DNA from: JBQTIU01 sp052387815
GTDB taxonomy: Bacteria; Pseudomonadota; Alphaproteobacteria; CACIAM-22H2
Assembly (NCBI GenBank): GCA_052387815.1
Contig: JBQTIU010000028.1
Span: 62,001 to 126,000, forward strand
DNA: 64,000 bases
Reading direction: 5' to 3'
Shown: piece by piece, positions 1 to 7,512 of the stretch
Numbering within the stretch: position 1 is the first letter of the stretch
How the letters are laid out: each line of letters opens with the position of its first letter
Position numbers and translations under genes: made by a program
Notes under the pieces: model-generated
What the model was told of the DNA's origin: nothing
The model's database searches: none
Seen by the model: only the letters and a program-made list of their open reading frames with translations

Positions 1-1
1 G

Positions 2-1804
2 CCGGCGGTGGTGACCATATCCTTGGCGCTTGGGGCCCAGAGAATGGTCGGCAAGAATGTCTTGATCCGCCGGTTGCCCGCGGTGGAGACGTTGGGCTCG
101 GTGACGTACGTCTGTTCCGATAAAACCGGAACGCTCACGGAAAATAAAATGCGTGCCGAGGCGTACTTCATAAACGGCGGTATCCTTGACGAGGTATCGG
201 AAACGGTCGTTCAGCAACCATCCTGCCGTTTGTTGTTCTCGGCGCTCGCGCTAAACAACGATGCCAACACGGATAAAGACGGCAGGGTGATCGGTGACCC
301 AACGGAAGCAGCCCTGTACGGCGCCGCGCGACTTGCCGGCTACGACAAGACGGCACTGGAACGAGACATGCCCCGCATCGCGGAGCTGCCGTTCGATTCG
401 GAGCGCAAGTGCATGACCACGCTGCACCGCGGGCATACCGGCGTGGTCGCGTTCACCAAGGGTGCGCCCGAAAGGGTGATCGAGCGATGCGCGATGTGCC
501 TGACGGATGCGGGATTGGGTCGAATCGACGTAAGATCGCTGATACATCAAGCCGACCAGATGGCGTCGCAAGGCCTGCGCGTGCTTGCCGTCGCACATCG
601 GGAGTGGCCGGATCTCCCAGCGGATCTGTCGCCGCACTTTGTCGAACGCGACCTGGTGTTCATTGGCCTGGTCGGTCTCATCGACCCCCCTCGGCCGGAG
701 GTGGCGGCCGCCGTGGCGGAATGCAAATCGGCCGGCGTCACACCGATCATGATCACCGGGGACCATCCGTTGACGGCGCGTGCGATCGCATCGCGTGTAA
801 ATATCATCAACGACGGCGGCCTCGTCGTGACCGGTCGACAGCTGGCGCAGATGACCGGCGATAGCCTGGCCGAACAGGTCAACGACATCGGCGTTTACGC
901 CCGGGTCGACCCGGAGCAGAAGATAAGAATCGTGCAAGCGTTGCAGGACAAGGGTGAATTCGTTGCCATGACCGGCGATGGCGTCAATGACGCGCCGGCA
1001 TTGAAGCGTGCCGATATCGGCGTTGCGATGGGCAATATCGGCACCGATGTCGCCCGAGAAGCGTCGCATATGGTGCTACTCGATGATAACTTCGCCAGCA
1101 TCGTGGCCGCTGTACGCGAGGGGCGGCGCATTTACGACAACATCCGCCGGTTCGTAAGATATGCATTGGCCGGTAATACCGGCGAGATCGTGACGATCGC
1201 CGTGGCACCGTTTCTGGGTTTGCCGCTGCCGCTCCTGCCGATCCATATCTTGTGGGTCAACCTGGTCACCGATGGACTGCCGGGGTTGGCATTGGCCGTG
1301 GAACCAGCCGAGAAGGGGATCATGCAACGACCCCCGCGGCATCCCAGGGAAAGCATTTTTTCTCGCGGTTTGGGAATACAAGTCGTATGGGTCGGGCTCT
1401 TGATTGGGGGCTTGTCCATTTTCACCCAAGTGTGGGCGATGGGGAACGGGTCGGAGAACTGGCAGACCATGGTGTTTACCACTCTGACGTTCGCCCAGCT
1501 ATTTCAGGTGATGGCGATACGTTCGGATCGCGAGTCGCTCTTCCAGCAGGGACTCGGATCCAACTTGCCGTTGCTTGGCACAGTGGTGCTGACCACGGCC
1601 CTGCAATTGGTGGTGATTTATTCTCCATTCCTGAACGACCTGCTTAAGACACGGCCCTTGAGCCTGGACGAGCTGGCGTTCTGTTTCTTTGTGCCGAGCA
1701 CGGTATTTGCTGCCATCGAGGCAGAGAAGTGGCTCACTCGGAAAGGTTGGAGCCATCGTCATGCAGCGAGCCAACTGGCGGAGCGAGTGCGCTGCTCTCG
1801 ATGA
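2..1804 (+). CDS. P-type cation-transporting ATPase, 3' part (PacL/Ca2+-like), truncated by window edge
   Basis: This is the C-terminal part (about 600 residues) of a P2-type ion pump that couples ATP hydrolysis to cation transport across the inner membrane. The frame is open through the left edge and reads PAVVT before the first GTG, so that GTG is not the real start. Visible are the phosphorylation motif DKTGTLT near the beginning, the nucleotide-binding region (FTKGAPE), the MITGDHPLTA motif, the hinge TGDGVNDAPALK, and then the C-terminal membrane helices including the conserved PIHILWVNLVTDGLP stretch. This order is typical of calcium/sodium pumps of the PacL type, but the ion cannot be assigned from sequence alone. 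Base composition is clearly less GC-rich than everything to the right, with many A/T-ending codons, which suggests foreign origin. The next gene lies 279 bp downstream on the same strand. Confidence 0.93.
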   Translation, partial: PAVVTISLALGAQRMVGKNVLIRRLPAVETLGSVTYVCSDKTGTLTENKMRAEAYFINGGILDEVSETVVQQPSCRLLFSALALNNDANTDKDGRVIGDPTEAALYGAARLAGYDKTALERDMPRIAELPFDSERKCMTTLHRGHTGVVAFTKGAPERVIERCAMCLTDAGLGRIDVRSLIHQADQMASQGLRVLAVAHREWPDLPADLSPHFVERDLVFIGLVGLIDPPRPEVAAAVAECKSAGVTPIMITGDHPLTARAIASRVNIINDGGLVVTGRQLAQMTGDSLAEQVNDIGVYARVDPEQKIRIVQALQDKGEFVAMTGDGVNDAPALKRADIGVAMGNIGTDVAREASHMVLLDDNFASIVAAVREGRRIYDNIRRFVRYALAGNTGEIVTIAVAPFLGLPLPLLPIHILWVNLVTDGLPGLALAVEPAEKGIMQRPPRHPRESIFSRGLGIQVVWVGLLIGGLSIFTQVWAMGNGSENWQTMVFTTLTFAQLFQVMAIRSDRESLFQQGLGSNLPLLGTVVLTTALQLVVIYSPFLNDLLKTRPLSLDELAFCFFVPSTVFAAIEAEKWLTRKGWSHRHAASQLAERVRCSR

Positions 1805-2083
1805 TGGACGATGGTTGCTCAAGAAATAGCGTATGATGAAGTGCCAAGCGATTGGTCGGGGTTCGCGAGTCCGGTTGGCAGCCCCGCCCCGCCGCCGCTA
1901 CTCGCGCGCCGGCCCGCGCCGGCGGATCAGCATAAGATTCTTTCGTCACCAAGCAGCGTTATATTTGCATGGTCTGAAGCCCGCCCGGACCCGGGTCCGG
2001 CCACGGGCGGGTTGCGCCGCCGAGGGCCCGAGCCTAGCTTGTCGCCTCACCCTCGCAAGGGGTTGAAAAGGAGGAATCCTTAG

Positions 2084-4183
2084 GTGGCGAACGATTCGGC
2101 GTGCCGGTTGAAATATCAGGGCGATGCGGCGCTCGACCGGCTCTTGGCGAAGGCCGGGTCGCCCTATGGGGCGGCGGCGGCGCGGGCGCTCCTTGCCGGC
2201 GTGGTCGCCGCGCCCGAGCCGGACGGCAGACCCGCGGCGGCGTGGATGTCGCTGGTGGCTGCCGATCCCGGCCCGGCCCTCCAGGCGCAGCTCGCGGCGC
2301 TCAAGGCCGAGCTGGCGAGCGCGGGCGGCGACTCCGCAACGGCGCGGTGGACGCCGGCGCGGCTGGCCGAGTTCCGCGCCGAGCTGACGGGGCGCAATCT
2401 CGCCGGCTTCGTCCTGCCGCGCGGCGATGAGCACCAGGGCGAATACGTGGCGCCGCGCGCCGAGCGGCTGGCGTGGCTGACCGGGTTCACGGGCTCGGCG
2501 GGCCTTGCGATCGTGCTCCAAGAACGCGCCGCGATCTTCGTCGACGGCCGCTACACCCTCCAGGTGCGCGCCGAGGTCGATGTCGGCCTCTTCGAGCCGC
2601 GCCACCTGATCGACGAACCGCCGGCCGACTGGCTCGCCGCCGCCGTGCCGGCCGGTACACGCATCGGCTTCGATCCCTGGCTGCACACGGCCGAGGGCAT
2701 CGCCAAGCTCAAGGCCGCGTGCGCCAAGGCGGACGCCGAGCTCGTCGCGGTCGAGGGCAACCCGGTCGACGCCATCTGGAAGGACCAGCCGCCGCCCCCG
2801 ATCGCCCCCGTGGTTCCCCACGACCTCCGTTTCGCCGGCCGCGCCGCCGGCGACAAACGCGCCGAGCTCGCCCACAAGCTCGCCGCCGACGGCTTCGCGG
2901 CGGCGGTGCTCACGGCGCCGGATTCGATCGCCTGGCTGCTCAATATCCGCGGCGGCGACGTGCCGCACACGCCGTTGGCCCTGTCGTTCGCGATTCTCAA
3001 CCGGGACGGCGGGCTCGACCTGTTCATCGATGCGCGCAAGCTCGCGCCGGGCACGGCCGCTCATCTCGGCACCTGGGTCCGGGTGCATGCGCCCGAGGCG
3101 CTCGGCCCCGAGCTCGACCGCGCGTGCCGGGCGGCGAGCCGCCCCAAGGCGCGCATCCTCGTCGATGCCGCAACCGCGTCGGTGTGGATCGGCGAGCGGA
3201 TCGAGAAGGCCGGCGCCGAGGCGGTGCGCGGGCAGGACCCGTGCGCGCTGCCCAAGGCGTGCAAGAACGACACCGAGCTCGAGGGCGCGCGCCTGGCCCA
3301 CCGGCGGGACGGCGCGGCCATGGCCCGCTTCCTCGCTTGGCTGGCCGGGGAGGCGCCCAAGGGCGCGCTCGGCGAACTCGACGCCGCACGGCACCTCCTC
3401 GAATGCCGGTGCGCCGGCGAGAACTTTCGCGACTTGAGCTTCACGACGATTTCGGGCGCCGGCCCGAACGGCGCCATCGTCCATTACCGCGTCACTGCTG
3501 CGACCAACCGCCGCCTCGCGCCCGATATGATCTACCTCGTCGACTCGGGCGCCCAGTACCTCGAGGCGACCACCGACGTGACCCGCGCCGTGGCCATCGG
3601 CCGGCCGACCGCCGAGCAGCGCGACCGCTTCACCCGCGTGCTCAAGGGCCATATCGCAATCGCCACCGCCCGCTTCCCCAAGGGCACCACCGGCCCGCAG
3701 CTCGATATCCTCGCCCGCCAGGCGCTGTGGGCGGTCGGGCTCGACTACGACCATGGCACCGGCCATGGGGTGGGAAGCTATCTCGCGGTCCACGAAGGGC
3801 CGCAGCGCATCGCCAAACTCCCCAACCCGGCGGCCCTGCGGCCGGGCATGATCGTGTCCAACGAGCCCGGCTACTACAAGGCGGGCGAGTACGGCATCCG
3901 CACCGAGAACCTGGTGGCGGTGCGCGAGGTCGAGGTGCCGGTCGCGCCCGGCGATGCCGAGGGCGGGCGCAAGATGCTCGGCTTCGAGACGCTGACGCTG
4001 GTCCCCATCGACCGGGCGCTGATCGAGGTCGCGCTCCTGGGCGCGGACGAGCGCGCCTGGCTCGACGCCTATCATGAGCGGGTGCGCGAGACGATCTCGC
4101 CGCTGGTCGATGCCGCGACGGCCGGCTGGCTCGCCGCCGCCACGCGGCCGCTGCGCGCGCAACGGCGACACTCGACGCCATGA
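2084..4183 (+). CDS. pepP: Xaa-Pro aminopeptidase (M24, aminopeptidase P family)
   Basis: Cytosolic metallopeptidase that removes N-terminal residues preceding proline. The 699-residue protein has a roughly 75-residue N-terminal extension, two creatinase-like N-terminal domains (from about residue 90, with GFTGSAG), and a C-terminal M24 pita-bread domain. The five metal ligands are visible as D487 and D498 (DSGAQYLEATTD), H561 (GTGHGVG), E594 (NEPGYY) and E608 (RTENL). The GTG start at 2084 follows a strong AAAGGAGG at 2067-2074 with 9 nt spacing. The 279-bp leader contains a GC-rich inverted repeat (arms 1980-1987 and 2004-2011) and a possible TATATT -10 at 1960. The stop overlaps the next start as ATGA at 4180, so the toxin-antitoxin-like gene is translationally coupled to it. 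The gene symbol is by family and does not imply orthology to E. coli PepP. Confidence 0.9.
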   Translation: MANDSACRLKYQGDAALDRLLAKAGSPYGAAAARALLAGVVAAPEPDGRPAAAWMSLVAADPGPALQAQLAALKAELASAGGDSATARWTPARLAEFRAELTGRNLAGFVLPRGDEHQGEYVAPRAERLAWLTGFTGSAGLAIVLQERAAIFVDGRYTLQVRAEVDVGLFEPRHLIDEPPADWLAAAVPAGTRIGFDPWLHTAEGIAKLKAACAKADAELVAVEGNPVDAIWKDQPPPPIAPVVPHDLRFAGRAAGDKRAELAHKLAADGFAAAVLTAPDSIAWLLNIRGGDVPHTPLALSFAILNRDGGLDLFIDARKLAPGTAAHLGTWVRVHAPEALGPELDRACRAASRPKARILVDAATASVWIGERIEKAGAEAVRGQDPCALPKACKNDTELEGARLAHRRDGAAMARFLAWLAGEAPKGALGELDAARHLLECRCAGENFRDLSFTTISGAGPNGAIVHYRVTAATNRRLAPDMIYLVDSGAQYLEATTDVTRAVAIGRPTAEQRDRFTRVLKGHIAIATARFPKGTTGPQLDILARQALWAVGLDYDHGTGHGVGSYLAVHEGPQRIAKLPNPAALRPGMIVSNEPGYYKAGEYGIRTENLVAVREVEVPVAPGDAEGGRKMLGFETLTLVPIDRALIEVALLGADERAWLDAYHERVRETISPLVDAATAGWLAAATRPLRAQRRHSTP

Positions 4184-5007
4184 CCCGCGACCAAGCCATC
4201 CGCATCCTCCACGACCATGCCGGCGAAATCCGCGCTCGCGGCGTGACCCGCTTGGCGCTGTTCGGTTCGACCGTTCGCGGCGGAGCTCGCGCCGACAGCG
4301 ATGTCGACCTCCTGGTGGATATCGACCGGAGGCGAAAATTTTCGCTGCTCGATCAGGCCGGCCTGCAAATATTTCTGGGGGAGATGCTCGACTGCGAGGT
4401 CGAAGTGGCGACGCGCGACGGCCTCAAGCCGTTCCTCAAGGACAACATCCTCGCCGAAGCGGTTGAAGTCTTTCCCGAGCTCGGGCGACGCAACGATGTG
4501 GAGGGAGAATCAGACATGCCGCGCCGCAATCCGCGCCAGCCACTCGAGGACATGCTGGAGGCCGTCGATGCCATCGACCGCTTCCTGGCCGGCAAGTCGT
4601 TCGCGGATTACCTGGCGACGGACATAATGCGGGCGGCCGTCGAGCGGAATATCGAGATCATCTCCGAGGCTTCGCGTCAGATCCCGAAGGACTTGACCGC
4701 CCGGCATCCCGGGATTGCCTGGAAGGACATCGCCGGCATCGGCAATATCCTTCGCCACGGCTACGAGATCATCGAGGATGAGCGAATCTGGGCCGTGGCG
4801 CGCGGCCGTCGAAGCGATGATCCGCGACGGCGAGCGGCGCGGCGGGAGGAGGGGCGGCTTTTGATTCCGCCTCCGCGTCATTCCCCCGGTAGGGGCGAGG
4901 CCGCGAGGCCGCGAGGCAGCGCCTCGCGCCTCGCCGGTTTGCAACCCGCCCGCGTGGGCGGGTTAAAAACCCGCCCCTACCACGGCAATGGCGGTGGCAT
5001 TTCGTAG
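4180..5007 (+). CDS. MNT nucleotidyltransferase fused in frame to HEPN (HepT/MntA-like toxin-antitoxin), 3' end probably frameshifted
   Basis: Residues 1-110 form a minimal nucleotidyltransferase (MntA-type antitoxin) with an exact GSX10DXD motif (G29-S30, D41, D43). Residues 113-207 form a HEPN/DUF86 (HepT-type RNase toxin) domain starting at an internal ATG (4516) preceded by GAGGGAG. These are normally two genes; here no stop codon separates them. In known systems MntA adenylylates the Tyr of the HEPN RX4HXY motif. Here the motif reads GNILRHGY (188-195), keeping His193 and Tyr195 but with Gly where the catalytic Arg is usual, a variant also familiar in DUF86 proteins. After IWAVA (residue 207) the frame becomes low-complexity Arg-rich up to the stop at 5005-5007. 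In the +1 frame 4802-4864 reads AAVEAMIRDGERRGG then TGA, which resembles a normal HEPN end, so a short deletion/frameshift is likely. The toxin may be inactive. Confidence 0.78.
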   Translation: MTRDQAIRILHDHAGEIRARGVTRLALFGSTVRGGARADSDVDLLVDIDRRRKFSLLDQAGLQIFLGEMLDCEVEVATRDGLKPFLKDNILAEAVEVFPELGRRNDVEGESDMPRRNPRQPLEDMLEAVDAIDRFLAGKSFADYLATDIMRAAVERNIEIISEASRQIPKDLTARHPGIAWKDIAGIGNILRHGYEIIEDERIWAVARGRRSDDPRRRAARREEGRLLIPPPRHSPGRGEAARPRGSASRLAGLQPARVGGLKTRPYHGNGGGIS

Positions 5008-5052
5008 GGGCGGGTCTGTGACCCGCCCGGACGGGTCTTGAGACCCGCCCCT
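4943..5052. repeat. GC-rich inverted-repeat patch (REP-like)
   Basis: The motif ACCCGCCCCTAC and its complement GTAGGGGCGGGT recur here: AACCCGCCC at 4943, AACCCGCCCCTAC at 4968-4980, GTAGGGGCGGGT at 5004-5015, GACCCGCCC at 5020, and GACCCGCCCCTGC at 5042. An additional partial GTAGGGGCG lies at 4891. The copies at 4968-4980 and 5004-5016 can form a long stem with a loop of about 23 nt. The patch overlaps the frameshifted tail of the upstream fusion gene and lies between it and the convergent small gene ending at 5079, so it could act as a bidirectional transcription end or be an extragenic palindromic repeat. Confidence 0.65.
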
Positions 5053-5078
5053 GCGCATGATCGTCAGCCTCCCATGCA

Positions 5079-5402
5079 TCAGAAATTGGCGCCGAAGGCG
5101 AAGCGCTCGCCCGGATAAGCCGCGGCGAAGCGGTGGAGGTCGAGGCACATCTCGATGAACCCTTCCTCGTAGTCGAAGGAATATGCGTCCGCCATGGTCT
5201 TGAGCTGGCGCATCTCCTTGGCCGTCAGCACGAGGACGGAACCCTCGCCGGCCGCGGACGGCTCGAGCCTTCCGAGCTCGAAGAACTCGACCACGTCTTC
5301 GAGCGCGTAGTCGCCGCCTTGGTAGTGATGGACGAGCACCGGTTCGCCGTCCGGTCCCGCCGCGTAAACTCCTTCCCTGGCGCCCGTCGTCTCGTCGCCC
5401 AT
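5079..5402 (-). CDS. hypothetical protein, 107 aa, acidic
   Basis: I do not recognise this protein. The ATG at 5402 gives a 107-residue product; a longer reading to 5432 would overlap the end of ligA and is less likely. It is acidic, has no signal peptide, membrane segment or Cys pairs, and contains a charged helical-looking stretch (KEMRQLKTMADAY) followed by an aromatic/acidic segment (SFDYEEGFIEMCLDLHRF). It lies 10 nt after the ligA stop on the same strand, so it is probably the last gene of the recN-ligA transcript. The G/C-rich inverted repeats at 4943-5052 lie just downstream. Confidence 0.6.
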   Translation of the reverse strand: MGDETTGAREGVYAAGPDGEPVLVHHYQGGDYALEDVVEFFELGRLEPSAAGEGSVLVLTAKEMRQLKTMADAYSFDYEEGFIEMCLDLHRFAAAYPGERFAFGANF

Positions 5403-5412
5403 GGCGCGGCCC

Positions 5413-7512
5413 TCACCCGCGGGTGAGCGCAATCCACTCGTCCTCGGTCAGCATCTTGACGCCCAGCTCGCGGGCCTTGGCCGCCTTCGAGCCCGGGTCG
5501 GCGCCAACCACGACGAAGTCGGTCTTGCGGGAGACCGATTCGGCGACCTTGGCCCCCAGCGCCTCGGCCTTCGCCTTGGCCTCCTGGCGAGTGATGCGCG
5601 ACAGCGCGCCGGTGAACACCACCGTCTTGCCGGCCACGGCCGAGCCGGCGAGCGCCGGCGCCGCGAAATCCTCGACCCGCAGCTCGGCCGCGAGGTCGTC
5701 GAGGGTCTCGCGGTTGTGGGCCTCGGCGAAGAACGCGGTGATGTCGGCGGCGACCGCCGGCCCGATCTGGCTGATGGCATCGAGCTGCTGCGCGGCCTCG
5801 CCGCCCGGATGCGTGGCCGCCTGCTCCATCGATCCCCGCCAGGACCCGAGCGAGCCGTAATGGCGGGCGAGCAGTCTCGCCGTCGCCTGGCCGACCTGGC
5901 GGATGCCGAGCGCGAAGATGAAGCGGTCAAGCGCGATGGTCCGCCGCGCCTCGATCGCCGCCATGAGTCGCTCGACCGATTTGGCGCCCCAGCCCGCGCG
6001 GCGCTCGAGCTCGGCGGCGTGGCCCTCAAGCCGGAAAATATCGCCGGGCCGGCCGATCAGCCGGTCGGCGTAGAAGGCCTCGATGTGCGTCTCGCCCAGC
6101 CCTTCGATGTCGAAGGCGTCGCGGGAGACGAAATGCCGCAGGCGTTCCACCGCCTGCGCCGCGCAGGTGAGGCCGCCGGTGCACCGGCGCGCGGCTTCGC
6201 CCTCGGCGCGCACGGCCGATGCGCCGCACACCGGGCAGCGGTCGGGGAAGCGGAACGGCTTGGCCCCCGGCGGCCGCTCGGCCGTCACCACCTCGACGAT
6301 CTGCGGGATCACGTCGCCGGCGCGCTGGACGACCACCGTGTCGCCCTCGCGGACGTCCTTGCGCGCGATCTCGTCCTCGTTGTGGAGCGTGGCCCGGGCG
6401 ACCGCGACGCCGCCCACGTTCACCGGCTCGAGCTCGGCGACCGGCGTCAGCGTGCCCGTGCGCCCCACCTGGATGCCGATGGCCTTGAGGCGCGTGCGCG
6501 CCCGCTCGGCCGGGAATTTTTGCGCGATCGCCCACCGCGGGGCGCGGCTCACCTGGCCGAGCCGCTCCTGCCAGTCGATGCGGTTGACCTTGAACACCAC
6601 GCCGTCGATGTCGTAGGCGAGGCTTGCCCGGCGGTCGGCGAGCTCGCGGGTGTAGGCAAGCGCCTCCTCGAGGCTTGAATACAGGCGGGCGAGCGGATCG
6701 GTCGGCAGGCCCCAGCCTCGCAGGCGGTCGAGAAACTCCCACTGCGTGTCGGCGATCTTCTCGCTGGTCTCTCCCCAGCCATAGCCGAAGAAACGCAAGG
6801 GTCGCTTGGCGGTCACCTCGGGGTCGAGCTGGCGCAGCGAGCCGGCGGCGGCATTGCGCGGGTTGGCGAACAGGCGCTTCTCGCCCGCCGCTTCGCGCGC
6901 CGCGTTGAGGGCGAGGAAATCGGCGCGCGGCATATAGACCTCGCCGCGCACCTCGATGACCGCGGGCGAGGCGCGGCCCGCGAGTCGCGCCGGCACGTCC
7001 CCAAGCGTGCGCAAGTTGGCGGTGACGTCCTCGCCGACCTCGCCGTCCCCGCGCGTCGCGCCTTGCGCGAACTTGCCCTTCTCGTAGCGCAACGAGATCG
7101 ACAGGCCGTCGATCTTGGGTTCGGCGACGATGTCGATCGCGCGCTTCGGATCGTCGCGCAGCTCCTTGAGAAACTTGCGGATGCCGGCGAAGAACTCGCC
7201 GAGCTCCACGTCGCTGAAGGCGTTTTCGAGGGACAGCATGGCGCGCGCATGCCGAACCTTGGCGAACGGGCCGGCCGGCGGGGCGCCGACGCGCCGGCTC
7301 GGGCTGTCGGGGCGGGCGAGGTCGGGAAAGCGCCGCTCGATCGCGGCGTGGCGAGCGCGCAGCGCGTCGTAGTCCGCGTCCGCGATCTCGGGCGCGTCCT
7401 TGGCGTGATAGAGCCGGTCGTGATGGTTGATCGCGGCCGCAAGGAGGGCGAGCTCGGCCTTCGCCTCGGCGCGCGACAGCGCCTCGACCGCGGGCGAGGC
7501 CGGTGCCTTCAT
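5413..7512 (-). CDS. ligA: NAD+-dependent DNA ligase LigA
   Basis: Seals nicks in duplex DNA during replication and repair using NAD+. The 699-residue protein has the family's full domain order: Ia domain, adenylation domain with the catalytic lysine K133 in EPKIDG, OB fold, four-cysteine zinc finger (CPVCG ... RRCTGGLTC), helix-hairpin-helix repeats (DFIFALGIRQVGQ region) and a C-terminal BRCT domain (GKTVVFTGALSRITR). The ATG at 7512 overlaps the recN stop as ATGA, giving translational coupling; an alternative ATG lies 9 nt upstream at 7521. The bamD-recN-ligA order downstream of ftsZ-lpxC is the standard alphaproteobacterial arrangement. Confidence 0.97.
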   Translation of the reverse strand: MKAPASPAVEALSRAEAKAELALLAAAINHHDRLYHAKDAPEIADADYDALRARHAAIERRFPDLARPDSPSRRVGAPPAGPFAKVRHARAMLSLENAFSDVELGEFFAGIRKFLKELRDDPKRAIDIVAEPKIDGLSISLRYEKGKFAQGATRGDGEVGEDVTANLRTLGDVPARLAGRASPAVIEVRGEVYMPRADFLALNAAREAAGEKRLFANPRNAAAGSLRQLDPEVTAKRPLRFFGYGWGETSEKIADTQWEFLDRLRGWGLPTDPLARLYSSLEEALAYTRELADRRASLAYDIDGVVFKVNRIDWQERLGQVSRAPRWAIAQKFPAERARTRLKAIGIQVGRTGTLTPVAELEPVNVGGVAVARATLHNEDEIARKDVREGDTVVVQRAGDVIPQIVEVVTAERPPGAKPFRFPDRCPVCGASAVRAEGEAARRCTGGLTCAAQAVERLRHFVSRDAFDIEGLGETHIEAFYADRLIGRPGDIFRLEGHAAELERRAGWGAKSVERLMAAIEARRTIALDRFIFALGIRQVGQATARLLARHYGSLGSWRGSMEQAATHPGGEAAQQLDAISQIGPAVAADITAFFAEAHNRETLDDLAAELRVEDFAAPALAGSAVAGKTVVFTGALSRITRQEAKAKAEALGAKVAESVSRKTDFVVVGADPGSKAAKARELGVKMLTEDEWIALTRG

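Noticed and set aside
1946..4171. Long minus-strand open frame (741 codons) opposite pepP
   Set aside because: It is the antisense of a clear M24 peptidase; GC-rich codon usage keeps the reverse frame open. The translation is Arg/Gly/Ala-rich without domains.
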